From assembly GCF_000023325.1 (NCBI RefSeq), contig NC_012785.1, forward strand, positions 2,046,001 through 2,110,000: a DNA stretch of 64,000 nt. Direction: 5' to 3'. The notes beneath the pieces are model-generated. The model saw nothing but the letters and a program-made list of their open reading frames with translations, made no database searches and was not told the origin of the DNA. Source of the stretch: Kosmotoga olearia TBF 19.5.1 (GTDB lineage Bacteria; Thermotogota; Thermotogae; Petrotogales; Kosmotogaceae). Position numbers and translations under genes: made by a program. Below are positions 37,827 through 46,772 of the stretch, piece after piece (positions within the stretch are counted from its first letter, which is position 1; every line of letters begins with the position of its first letter).

Positions 37827-38123
37827 CTATTCTTTGTTTTTTTTTTCCAAAGATTTGAGATATTCTTCTATCTTTTTCAGGCCAGGTTTTATAATTTTTT
37901 CAAAAGCCTCTTTACGGACAATAGACTCGAAATAATCTAATTGTTCTTTTGTTATAAAAGATCCTATTTCTGATTCATATTCACAGTAAGGACATTTGCA
38001 ATTTCTATTTTCTTTCAAGCCCGTACCAGGTTTTATCTTGAAGTACATTCCACATTCTGGACATTGTCTATCTATATAACCATTCTCATCTTGTGGAACT
38101 GAGAGTTGGATACTAAAAGTCAT
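37827..38123 (-). CDS. Small double-CxxC zinc-ribbon protein
   Basis: A 98-residue protein with two CxxC knuckles, CPEC and CPYC, about 20 residues apart, followed by a lysine-rich helix (KKIEEYLKSLEKKNKE). Likely binds nucleic acid or a partner protein. It lies between two HEPN-like genes with gaps of 22 and one base. Confidence 0.6.
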   Translation of the reverse strand: MTFSIQLSVPQDENGYIDRQCPECGMYFKIKPGTGLKENRNCKCPYCEYESEIGSFITKEQLDYFESIVRKEAFEKIIKPGLKKIEEYLKSLEKKNKE

Positions 38124-38145
38124 GTTTTACCACCCCTTATATGTT

Positions 38146-38901
38146 TCAAAAAATTGTTTTTATTACTTTACTAACTCCATCGATAAGCTCTCTTACTTCA
38201 TCTTTTGTTGGCTCTCGGCCTTTTGAGTGAACGCATAGATTCCTGATATCTCCAAGTCTTTGGATAAGTCTCCAATCTGGTACATCATAAATTCCGCTGT
38301 TCTTCAAAGCATCATTATAGTCAGAAATAGAAGGCTTTTTCTTGCTAAGCTTCAAATTATGTTTGTCTGAAACATGTGCCAAATGACGTTCAAGAGTAAC
38401 ACCAGCAAGAACACCAGGTGCTCTTACGTGTCCTTTTTCAAGTAGTTCCTTAGCAGCTTCAAGTTCGTTATCAAACAAATCAGCCTGCAGAACACCAGAA
38501 ATATCTTTTAGTTTTAAATCGAGGACGGGCATTATAGATTCTAAGATCCCAATTTGGTTATTAAATTTAGTTATAAATACGGCAAACGAGTCGAAAGCTT
38601 CTTTTCCCGAAGGGTATTTTTTTGTTATACCTAAAATAAAATCGCTAATCGTGTATGAAAGAACATTAAGTTCTTTTCTTTTGCTACTTGGTTCAAAATA
38701 GCTGACAAATTCATTGTGTCTAAATGGCAAAGTTTGTTCAACCACAAGTGCTGCTTTCGAGTACCAGATATGATAGCGACTATGCAAATTCATTTTGTGT
38801 GCATCTCCTTTTTTATGGTTTTTGATGTAATCATCGAGTAGCGTTTTCCCTTCTAATATCAATTCTTCAAGTTCATCTTTTATGTCCTTTATTAGTCCCA
38901 T
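38146..38901 (-). CDS. HEPN-like protein of unknown function
   Basis: A 251-residue, mostly helical protein. Near the C-terminus it carries RLGDIRNLCVHSKG, in which RNLCVH is the classic HEPN Rx4H (RNxxxH) ribonuclease motif, followed by a conserved-looking EVRELIDGVSKVI helix. The N-terminal half (about 1-120) is a separate helical bundle. ATG with GGAGGACA upstream. Position in the methylase-helicase array suggests an RNase effector. Confidence 0.6.
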   Translation of the reverse strand: MGLIKDIKDELEELILEGKTLLDDYIKNHKKGDAHKMNLHSRYHIWYSKAALVVEQTLPFRHNEFVSYFEPSSKRKELNVLSYTISDFILGITKKYPSGKEAFDSFAVFITKFNNQIGILESIMPVLDLKLKDISGVLQADLFDNELEAAKELLEKGHVRAPGVLAGVTLERHLAHVSDKHNLKLSKKKPSISDYNDALKNSGIYDVPDWRLIQRLGDIRNLCVHSKGREPTKDEVRELIDGVSKVIKTIF

Positions 38902-39063
38902 AATGTCCTCCTTGAGTTGATGTGTTATCTTTTTTACATACCACTAGTCATTAACTGACTTAATTTGATGATTTTTCCATAGAGCCATTCCCAAAAGAAA
39001 TATAGCCAACCATCTTGCTTTTGTTCCTTCTTGAAACCTACTTAAACTTTTAATCAGGTACTT

Positions 39064-39738
39064 TTAATCAGGTATTAGTTTTGCTCTTTCGCCGTAACTA
39101 CTTTTGATTTTCTCAAAGTCAGTTCTCAATTTTGATATTATTTTTGCAGTTTGTTTTATATTGTTAATAGCTGCAGCAGTAATGTGATCTTGTTTGTAGT
39201 ATCTTTCGTGAGATTTGTCAGTATTCAAGAAAACAAAAACAAGCATATGATCGGGTTCCAATGATTTCAAAATAAAGGATTCGACAATGTATTGATTCCT
39301 ATATGTTTTAAAATTCCGTTTTCTTAGGCCGTAAATAAAATGATAATAAATCTTAGCACTTTCATCTAAAGCTGAAGGAGAAAAACGAACTCGTATATTA
39401 TTATCAAATTCATAATCGAAATATTTATTTGTCTTATGAATCCTATCCCCGTAAAGTTTAGAATTCTTATTAACCACCAAGCCACTGAAGGTGTCAAAAA
39501 CCCTTTGATTTCTAGCTATTTGCTTGTCTGAATAATTACCTACTGAGATTATCTGTTGCATCTTACTAATAGCATCAGCAAGTTTTTTTGTTTTTAAGTA
39601 TGTACTGATAGCTTCTCTGGATGGATAGTATTCATTCGATCTAACAACAGTGCCACTAATAATCTTCTCGAATTCATTAACAAATGTGCCTGGAGTTGAA
39701 TGCATTAGATAACCAAATTCATACGTATGAATGTCCAT
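39064..39738 (-). CDS. Unrecognised protein coupled to the methyltransferase
   Basis: A 224-residue soluble protein with no recognised motif. Its ATG directly follows the stop codon of the methyltransferase (TGA-ATG), so it must be translated from the same mRNA. Composition is rich in Lys, Tyr and Asn, fitting the AT-rich DNA. Two 14-bp direct copies (39046-39059 and 39060-39073) run across its stop codon. A role in the restriction-like system is inferred from position only. Confidence 0.55.
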   Translation of the reverse strand: MDIHTYEFGYLMHSTPGTFVNEFEKIISGTVVRSNEYYPSREAISTYLKTKKLADAISKMQQIISVGNYSDKQIARNQRVFDTFSGLVVNKNSKLYGDRIHKTNKYFDYEFDNNIRVRFSPSALDESAKIYYHFIYGLRKRNFKTYRNQYIVESFILKSLEPDHMLVFVFLNTDKSHERYYKQDHITAAAINNIKQTAKIISKLRTDFEKIKSSYGERAKLIPD

Positions 39739-42700
39739 TCAAATCTCTCCCTCACACATGTTTTCTATCGCATTTATCTCTTTTGTTGATAAGCCGAATA
39801 GTTTGTATATAGTGTATTTCTCTACATCAGTCAGAATCTTTTTTTTATCAGAAAGTCTTTCTTCAGCAATTTTTCTTAGTTCTTTTTTCTTTGAATCCGA
39901 GATGACGGGTACCGGAATTTTGGACACATAAATTGGCTTTTGTTCCACAAATCCTCCTCGCCTTTCGATAGCAAGTTTGCGCAGAAAAAAGTCAATAACC
40001 TTTGAGTTAAGCAAGGTTAAAAGCCAGATTTCGGAGGTTGGCATTATGCATGCAGGTGCATTAACATATTTTCCGAAATTGTCGTATGCGAATGAAGCTG
40101 TTTTAGCTAGATTTCCCCATACAATCTTCGGTTTTTCGAATTCGCTGTAGTACGCGCATGGGCGAAGATTGTACCAATATTTTCCTTTGTCCCAGCGCTT
40201 TTCAAGGGCTTCTTTATATTGGCTTAAATGTTCATAAATTGCAGGATAATCATGAGGAATATCAATGCCGTCTTTTGCAAGAATTATGTACTTTCCTTTC
40301 CATTCAATTGAGTACCTCTTGATTTCTTTCCCTGTGAGGTAAGGCTTTATAATCTCTGCTGATTTGGGATCTTTCTGGATCAGCTCCTGACGTTTTGCTT
40401 CATCGATTATGAAGGCTTTGTTGTAACCAGTAACAATACCTCTGAAAATTTTTCCATTCACATATTCTCCCAGAGGGATTCCAGCAGCCTGGATTTTTTC
40501 AAGAAGTTTCAGAGAAGCCTTATCTTCCAGAACCCAACGGTCGGAATCTTTTCGAATCACAACGTTGATGCTCTTTCTTTCGATTTCTTCTCTAAGGCTT
40601 TTGTAATTAAGATCTTCGACTTTCAAATAGCGCAGGTGATTCTCTTCGCCGGGCTTGACCTTTTTCACAGTCAATATGCATGGGTAGGTTGTGGCGTCAA
40701 ATACCGGGAGATCTCCGAAATCGATGATTTTCGAGATAGTGTAGTTTTTCTGAAGGAATTTGGTAAGGGCTTTTCCATATTTTGCTCTAAGAAACTTGTT
40801 TGAAGATATGTAAACAAGAATTCCACCTTCTCTGGTGAGTTCAATACCTCTTTCATAGAAGGCAACGTAGATATCTGAGGTTCCAGTCATAGTCTTGTAG
40901 TTTTTCCTGAGATATTCTTTCAGATCGGAATCAAGCGCTTCCTGCCTTATGTAGGGCGGATTGGCGATTACTATATCAAAGCCATTCTTTATACCAAACA
41001 TCCATTCCGGGTCAAACCAATCGGAAGGTTTATCAGCGAATGGATCCCATTGAGAGAGTTCATGACCAAGGCTTTTTATCATCTTGGTGTTTCCCTTTTC
41101 AAAGATTTCTTTATCTATTGCTTGGGCAATTTTTTTCTGTAACTTCCTAAATTCGTCCTTCAGTCTCTCTTTTTCATCACCGTAAGAGTTAAAGAAACGT
41201 TCCATGATAGCCTTTAGTTTGAGTATGTCTTTGTCGCTGGATGTATCACCAAGTCTCTGTTGTTTATTATCTTTGCTTTCGTGTAATTTTCCGAGAGTAT
41301 TCGCGCAGACGAATTTGAACTCGAGGTTGGGTAAGGGTTTTACCCCCCGGTTTTCATGAATGTTGTCGTTGACGTTGGCATCAACAATAAGGGAAAGAAA
41401 GACTCTGAGCTTTGATAGCTCGACAGCGATCTCCTGAATATCCACACCGTAGATTGAATGCTCTATTATTCCCAGTTTTCTAATGTAACTTGCGCTTTCA
41501 TTCCTGAATTTTTCTTCTATAAAATTTCTGAAAACGGGATTCACAGCCCTTAGCTGGCGTTCTTTCCATTCTGTGGCATTTGGATCTAACTTATCCAGTG
41601 TGTACGCAATTTTCTGAAGTAAGCCCATCGGGAATGCGCCTGAACCGCAGGCCGGGTCGATTATTTTCAGCTCGCTTAGTGCATCAAGGATCTTTTCTTT
41701 TTCATCTTCGTTTAGGTTTAGTTCTTCATCAGCGTACGACAGCAATTTTTCGGCTTGCTTTTCTGTGATCCCGGTGCTGGAAACCAAATAATGTTTTAGA
41801 CTTTCATCGACCATGTATTCAACTATTTGCCTTGGGGTATAGTAACTTCCTGTAGCTTTTCGAGCACTTTCTCCGGTTTCTGGGTTGATTTCGGCAAGAA
41901 GGTTCTCAAAGATTCTACCCAGCATTTCGGGATCAACGGAGAGCTCAACGTCAACTGGGGTGTTTTCATCTATCGTAAAGTTGAACGTTTCAAGAAGTTC
42001 AAAGAATTCTTTCAACCATTCATTAGGTACTTTGAGAGTGTTGTAGTATTGAGCATGTCTGGGATCGTCCGGTGGAACATAATAATCAAAAGTATGAGGT
42101 GAAAAAAGGCCACCATTGAGGAAGGGTATCATATCGAAAATTTTTGTTCTGAATTTAGGTTTTCTTTTATCTAATTCCGTGTTCAGCACTTCAAAAAACA
42201 GTGGTTCTATGGTGTCATGATAATAGTGTTCATTTTTCTCAATAGCTTTTTCAATAGCTACTGAAGAAAGCATTTCTTCCGGAACCAGTGGAATGCCACT
42301 TTGTGATTTTTTCTTTTTTAAAAACCAAACGAAGATAATGCGACCAATTAGCCTTACGGCAAATTCCTGGAGAATTTTGTGATCATTATGGGGATCGGTC
42401 GAAGGCAGTGTGAGGATTGGTTCGAACAGTCTATCTTTGTTGCCGATTTTCCTTTTTCCGCCAACCAGTTTGGTGAACAGCAGGGCAATCTTTTCGTAGA
42501 ATTCCTTGTTCACAACCTCTACTGAGAATCTCTTTCTGAGGTCTTCAAGGTCTATTACTCTTTTTGATAGGAATTTTTCTGGAGTGTGGATCTTTGCGTC
42601 TGGACCCAGATAGAAGGAGTATCGTCTCGGATTTGAGTATTTGTTTTTGATCTTTCCATTTTCTTTGGTTAGTTCAATGGACATGTAAGAGAAACGATAA

Positions 42701-43005
42701 TTCTCGCTGTTCGATGATTTAAATATCGCCAAAGCGTCTCGTATCCCATAGTCAGCCATTATCCTGAAGGCTTCCCTACTCAAAGAAACCCTTGGATCTT
42801 TTTCGCTATCATGTTCAAATTCGAAAACGGTTATTCCCAACGCAGGGTCTTCACCGAGTTCAAAAGCGTTCTTAATTCTGCCGTTGTTCTTTAATGCGAT
42901 CTCTTCAATATTTGATACAAAGCTATCCGTAAGAAACTCTCTGCTCAGAAATTCAAGAAATTTGCTTCTGTCATATGGCTCGCTGAATTTTACATATTTC
43001 GGCAT
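39739..43005 (-). CDS. Large adenine-specific DNA methyltransferase (Eco57I/PglX-like)
   Basis: A 1,088-residue protein. Residues about 440-860 hold an N6-adenine methyltransferase: YYTPRQIVEYM, then DPACGSGAF (motif I, near 450) and IANPPYIRQ (motif IV NPPY, near 681). The C-terminal 250 residues (KIFRGIVTGYNKAFII, YNLRPCAYYSEF, ICRKLAIERRGGF-like) fit a TaqI/Eco57I target-recognition domain. The N-terminal 350 residues are of a type seen in such large enzymes; I see no clear PD-(D/E)XK triad. Thirteen bases separate it from the upstream PLD-helicase gene. Together they look like the modification and restriction arms of one defence system. Confidence 0.88.
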   Translation of the reverse strand: MPKYVKFSEPYDRSKFLEFLSREFLTDSFVSNIEEIALKNNGRIKNAFELGEDPALGITVFEFEHDSEKDPRVSLSREAFRIMADYGIRDALAIFKSSNSENYRFSYMSIELTKENGKIKNKYSNPRRYSFYLGPDAKIHTPEKFLSKRVIDLEDLRKRFSVEVVNKEFYEKIALLFTKLVGGKRKIGNKDRLFEPILTLPSTDPHNDHKILQEFAVRLIGRIIFVWFLKKKKSQSGIPLVPEEMLSSVAIEKAIEKNEHYYHDTIEPLFFEVLNTELDKRKPKFRTKIFDMIPFLNGGLFSPHTFDYYVPPDDPRHAQYYNTLKVPNEWLKEFFELLETFNFTIDENTPVDVELSVDPEMLGRIFENLLAEINPETGESARKATGSYYTPRQIVEYMVDESLKHYLVSSTGITEKQAEKLLSYADEELNLNEDEKEKILDALSELKIIDPACGSGAFPMGLLQKIAYTLDKLDPNATEWKERQLRAVNPVFRNFIEEKFRNESASYIRKLGIIEHSIYGVDIQEIAVELSKLRVFLSLIVDANVNDNIHENRGVKPLPNLEFKFVCANTLGKLHESKDNKQQRLGDTSSDKDILKLKAIMERFFNSYGDEKERLKDEFRKLQKKIAQAIDKEIFEKGNTKMIKSLGHELSQWDPFADKPSDWFDPEWMFGIKNGFDIVIANPPYIRQEALDSDLKEYLRKNYKTMTGTSDIYVAFYERGIELTREGGILVYISSNKFLRAKYGKALTKFLQKNYTISKIIDFGDLPVFDATTYPCILTVKKVKPGEENHLRYLKVEDLNYKSLREEIERKSINVVIRKDSDRWVLEDKASLKLLEKIQAAGIPLGEYVNGKIFRGIVTGYNKAFIIDEAKRQELIQKDPKSAEIIKPYLTGKEIKRYSIEWKGKYIILAKDGIDIPHDYPAIYEHLSQYKEALEKRWDKGKYWYNLRPCAYYSEFEKPKIVWGNLAKTASFAYDNFGKYVNAPACIMPTSEIWLLTLLNSKVIDFFLRKLAIERRGGFVEQKPIYVSKIPVPVISDSKKKELRKIAEERLSDKKKILTDVEKYTIYKLFGLSTKEINAIENMCEGEI

Positions 43006-43018
43006 ATGCTTCCCCCTA

Positions 43019-46000
43019 CTATATGAGTTCTTCGGAAATTATAATTGTTTCGGATTGCTCACTTATTGAGTTCGCTCTGGAGATAATACTTTCCAGGTAT
43101 TCATGAGGAATTTCTTTTTTGAGGAATTCTATGGATTTTCTAATTTTGTTGTCATCAGTATCCAGATTTCTGATTAGTTTTTCGTAGGCTTCGGGTAATG
43201 CACGGTAGTCAGCTATTACTTTCCTAAGGTCTTCGAGGTAATCTTTATGCGCTGGACAGTTTTCTTTAAGATAATCGATTACTTTAACAGCTTTCTGCTC
43301 GCCTTTGTTCATAGGAACTCTGTTTTTTCTCAAGAACAAGCTTTCCTTTATGCTCTGATAGATACTCTCGAAAATCTCTGAAACAGGCTCGGGTTCTTCA
43401 AACGGCTGAGCTTTAAACAATTCCAGTGCCTCTTCGCCACTTAGTACAACAGAGTTTTCAGGTGAATCTGCAAATTTGAAGATATGGTTATTGCCTTTCT
43501 TTCCAAAAACTATTACGCCCTTTTTGTCTTTTGAAACTGTTCGGCGTATTCTGGCGCGTTTGGGTATTTCTCTGGCTTTTTCAAGCAGCTCAGGTCTGGT
43601 AGCTTTAATTCTTTCAAGAAGGTCACGGTATTCGGTGTCCCAGGATTTTTCTTCGCTTTCTTTGAAAGCCTCTTTGTATTTTTCGACAAAATAGGACTTG
43701 AGTTTTTCATCTGAGGTGAGAATCTTCGTATCTTCACCGAGAACAGCATTTATCATAGCGAATTTCAGGGTGGAAATCCGCTTTATTCCTGTTTCAGCTT
43801 CTCCGGTTTCTGTGGGGAAGAAGTTATAGATATAAAGTTCGTCGAATACCTTCTTATTTATACGATTGATTCGGCCAACTCTTTGAATGACCCTTGTTGG
43901 GTTGTATGGTATGTCGTAGTTGAATATTGTTCCAGCCCTGTTGAGGTTAAACCCTTCGGAAAGAGCATCGGTGGCTATAAGGATATCGTAGTTGTTTGTT
44001 TTCTTTTTTGAGGAAGCGTCGAATTCTTCGCGTATGATTCTCTTATTTTCTTTTGTTGCGTCAGCAGCGGAATACTTGAACACTCTAAGGCGATCTTTAA
44101 GCTCTTCGTAGAGATAGTTTGCGGTGTCTGCAAACTCAGAGAAGACAACGATTTTTCTTTTCGGATCTTTTTGCAATAGTTCTTTTACGATCTTCTCGAA
44201 ATGCTTTAATTTTGGATCCTCGGGGAATCCATTTTCAAACCATTTATTCTTTATCTCTTGCAGCAGTTCTATGTCTTTTATGAGATCTTTTCTGAAGTTT
44301 ACACTGATTTCTTTTGCAGGGATAAAGACGTAGCCTTTTTGTCTGAGTTCATCGAGTCGGGCTTCATTGTATTCCCTGACTTCATCAGATAGCAAGGAAC
44401 CATTTTCCAGTATCTGATCCACATCCGGAATGTTTCCTTTTTTGAAAATTGGGACCAATCCGGCATTATCGAACCACCCGAGTATTATTTCAGATGATTT
44501 AATCATTGTGTCCAGGGATATTTGAAAAGCTTTAATGGAACTTTCGAAACGTCTAACGAGATGCCTGCGCATGAAACTGGCCATGTTTAACTGCGATTGT
44601 CTGAAGAGTCTTTCCTCTCCGAATTGTTCCGTGATGAATTTTTTGTATTTGTCAATGTTTTTGAGATAGGCAACGGGTTTATATCTGGCACCTATGAATC
44701 CCTTTTTCTCGTCTTCAGGTGCAATTTTTTCGAGAGTCCATTTGTAGAGTTCAGTAAGGTCATCGAGTTCGTATTCAAGGAGCTCGGGATCTTTGACTTC
44801 CGGAAAGACTATTCCCTGTGCTTCGAGATCTTTCCTGTATGCTTCTATGCTCTGGAGATCAATTCGCGATCTTCTAATCATGAAGGGGGATATCAAATTT
44901 CTGATTTTGGTTGCAACGGCTTTGATTTCCCGATCTAAGGTTTCCTGATCTTTTTCGCCTTTCTTTCGACCTTTTTCGATCTCTTTATATTCTTTGATCA
45001 GCTCTTCAAATCTCAAAGAAAGGTTATCAACAGTCTGGAGCGTTGATCTTGTAGGAATCTGGAAGAGTTTTATGAGAGCAAATACATCTTGGGGCTTGTT
45101 GTTGTAGGGTGTTGCCGTTAGGAGTATGACTTTGTTTCCCTGACATAGTTTGTGTAAATTCGCATAATCTTGAGTTAGTTCGTTGCGGTATCTGTGGGCT
45201 TCATCGATTATAATTAATTTTTCTTCAGAACCAGAATGATTTTCCAGGGCGTCAGCGATCTTACCGGAGCTGTATACTCTGGCATTGAAATCGAATTCTA
45301 ATCTATAATCTTCCCATTGATCTATAAGATGTGGTGGCGCTATAATCACCGTTTTCAATCTCAAAGCATGCGCAACCGAGGAAGCAACAATACTTTTTCC
45401 AAGACCGACAACATCCGATATGATTACACCGTTGTGTCTTTCGATTATTGATAGAGCCTGTGAGATTGCATCGATCTGGTATTTTAGGTTGTAGTACCTG
45501 TTGTTTGTTATTTCCGCTGGAAAGAAATAGCCATCCTGTCTTTGAACCGAGAAATACTCATCCAATACCCTCAGGTAAATAAGATAGGGCGAAGGAAGCT
45601 TGTCAAGCCAGATTTTTTGAACGACCTTTTTCTCAAAAAGATCCTTGCTTTCAATAGAAGCTATGTCAATTGATTTATCCCAGAGTTCATCAAATATGGC
45701 TTTTGCCTTTTCGTAGTTGGCATCGTCTCTCAGAATAACATCGAATTCATGGCGTCCTTTAAGGCCAGAGAATGTGAGGTTACTGGAGCCGGTTATGAGG
45801 GTCCCGGGAAAGGTGCCAGCCTGGTCATCTCTATGTTCGAAAAGATAAACTTTTGCGTGATTTGGCTTTTCAGTTTTTCTTATTTGAAGGGTTCCGTTTC
45901 TTATCTTTTCAAGGTAAATCCTGAAGGCTTCTTGTTTACGGGCGGTATCGAAGTAATCTGTTTCATTGAAGAATTCAACGAGGGTTTTGTAATAATTCTC

Positions 46001-46249
46001 GCGTTTTGTTTCTCTGGAACCTTCAATATCGGTTAGGAGTTCATACTCTTTAATTCTGTTCATGAAATCTCTTTCAATGTCCATTCCGACCAGTATCTTG
46101 ATGTTCTTTTCTTTTATACCTTCAAAGATCTCCTCAAAGCCTGAAAAGAAGAAATACCCTACCAAGAAATAAACATTGTCACAGTAGGGAAGAACTGAAT
46201 CCATAACCTCGGAAAGCAATTTTTCTTTGTTGGTTATCAGCGTTGCCAA
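43019..46249 (-). CDS. PLD-nuclease/SNF2-like helicase fusion (antiphage type)
   Basis: A 1,076-residue protein. Residues 1-210 form a phospholipase D-like nuclease with one HxK motif (NHAKVYLFE, near 130) and GSSNLTFSGL. A superfamily 2 helicase follows: VGLGKS (motif I, near 285), IIDEAHRY (motif II, near 348), LLTATPYNN (motif III) and a second RecA domain with VVFSEFADTA, GFNLNRAGTI and RVGRINR (motif VI). A long C-terminal extension ends the protein. TTG start behind GGGGGG. Such PLD-helicases occur with large methylases in antiphage loci and recall the DrmD/DrmMI pair of class 1 DISARM, although drmA, drmB and drmC are missing here. Confidence 0.88.
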   Translation of the reverse strand: MATLITNKEKLLSEVMDSVLPYCDNVYFLVGYFFFSGFEEIFEGIKEKNIKILVGMDIERDFMNRIKEYELLTDIEGSRETKRENYYKTLVEFFNETDYFDTARKQEAFRIYLEKIRNGTLQIRKTEKPNHAKVYLFEHRDDQAGTFPGTLITGSSNLTFSGLKGRHEFDVILRDDANYEKAKAIFDELWDKSIDIASIESKDLFEKKVVQKIWLDKLPSPYLIYLRVLDEYFSVQRQDGYFFPAEITNNRYYNLKYQIDAISQALSIIERHNGVIISDVVGLGKSIVASSVAHALRLKTVIIAPPHLIDQWEDYRLEFDFNARVYSSGKIADALENHSGSEEKLIIIDEAHRYRNELTQDYANLHKLCQGNKVILLTATPYNNKPQDVFALIKLFQIPTRSTLQTVDNLSLRFEELIKEYKEIEKGRKKGEKDQETLDREIKAVATKIRNLISPFMIRRSRIDLQSIEAYRKDLEAQGIVFPEVKDPELLEYELDDLTELYKWTLEKIAPEDEKKGFIGARYKPVAYLKNIDKYKKFITEQFGEERLFRQSQLNMASFMRRHLVRRFESSIKAFQISLDTMIKSSEIILGWFDNAGLVPIFKKGNIPDVDQILENGSLLSDEVREYNEARLDELRQKGYVFIPAKEISVNFRKDLIKDIELLQEIKNKWFENGFPEDPKLKHFEKIVKELLQKDPKRKIVVFSEFADTANYLYEELKDRLRVFKYSAADATKENKRIIREEFDASSKKKTNNYDILIATDALSEGFNLNRAGTIFNYDIPYNPTRVIQRVGRINRINKKVFDELYIYNFFPTETGEAETGIKRISTLKFAMINAVLGEDTKILTSDEKLKSYFVEKYKEAFKESEEKSWDTEYRDLLERIKATRPELLEKAREIPKRARIRRTVSKDKKGVIVFGKKGNNHIFKFADSPENSVVLSGEEALELFKAQPFEEPEPVSEIFESIYQSIKESLFLRKNRVPMNKGEQKAVKVIDYLKENCPAHKDYLEDLRKVIADYRALPEAYEKLIRNLDTDDNKIRKSIEFLKKEIPHEYLESIISRANSISEQSETIIISEELI

Positions 46250-46772
46250 CTGTTGCCCCCCAATCCCAAAGAAATCTCACTGGTTCATTCAACAGTCTAT
46301 TGTTCAATCTAATACTAACATATTCACAATTGCGCAGCAAAATTTTCAAATTAGTTTCTTTTTGTGTAAAATAAAGACAGACATGTGTGTCCAGAAGAGG
46401 CAAGCGCATTCAGTGGGAGACAACCCCACCAAGGCAAAAGCCAGAACCTTGTAGCTTGGTCAGCAAGGGGGGAGGAAAACTACTATCACGCTCTTGGGGT
46501 TGAAACAAACGATTATCTATCGAGACGAGGCGTGAGCCGGACTGTTATCTTTATTTAATCTCCAAAAGCACACTGCAGCAACTGGATGCTTAACTCCATA
46601 AAAGAAATTTCCCTTTCAATGAAAAACCTGAATTTTCTAGATAAAAGAAGAACAACGAAAAAGCAAGAAGACTAATCATAACCGTTCATATCTAGTCTTA
46701 ACTGACAATATTTCCAATCCAGTGAGTTTTGGTATATGCAATTTGAGTTTTATAATGTAGATAGTTTATTCA
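46250..46772. other. Non-coding gap, possible structured RNA in its middle
   Basis: No gene. Between about 46,380 and 46,555 there are several short hairpins in series: GTGGG/CCCAC, GGC-AAAA-GCC and CTTG/CAAG, and the stretch is more GC-rich than its flanks. It might be the leader or remnant of a structured RNA; I cannot match it to a known riboswitch, tmRNA or transposon guide RNA. Confidence 0.3.
46729..46756 (+). promoter_or_regulatory. Promoter of the alpha-glucoside operon
   Basis: TTGGTA (46729-46734), 16-base spacer, TATAAT (46751-46756), 17 bases before the GTG of the ROK regulator. The leader is short, and the ROK protein is the obvious candidate repressor. Confidence 0.6.

Noticed and set aside
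46227-46454. 75-residue plus-strand protein between helicase and ROK gene
   Set aside because: Low-complexity start overlapping the helicase gene, no ribosome site; I also considered a transposon tnpB tail but found no zinc finger or catalytic residues.
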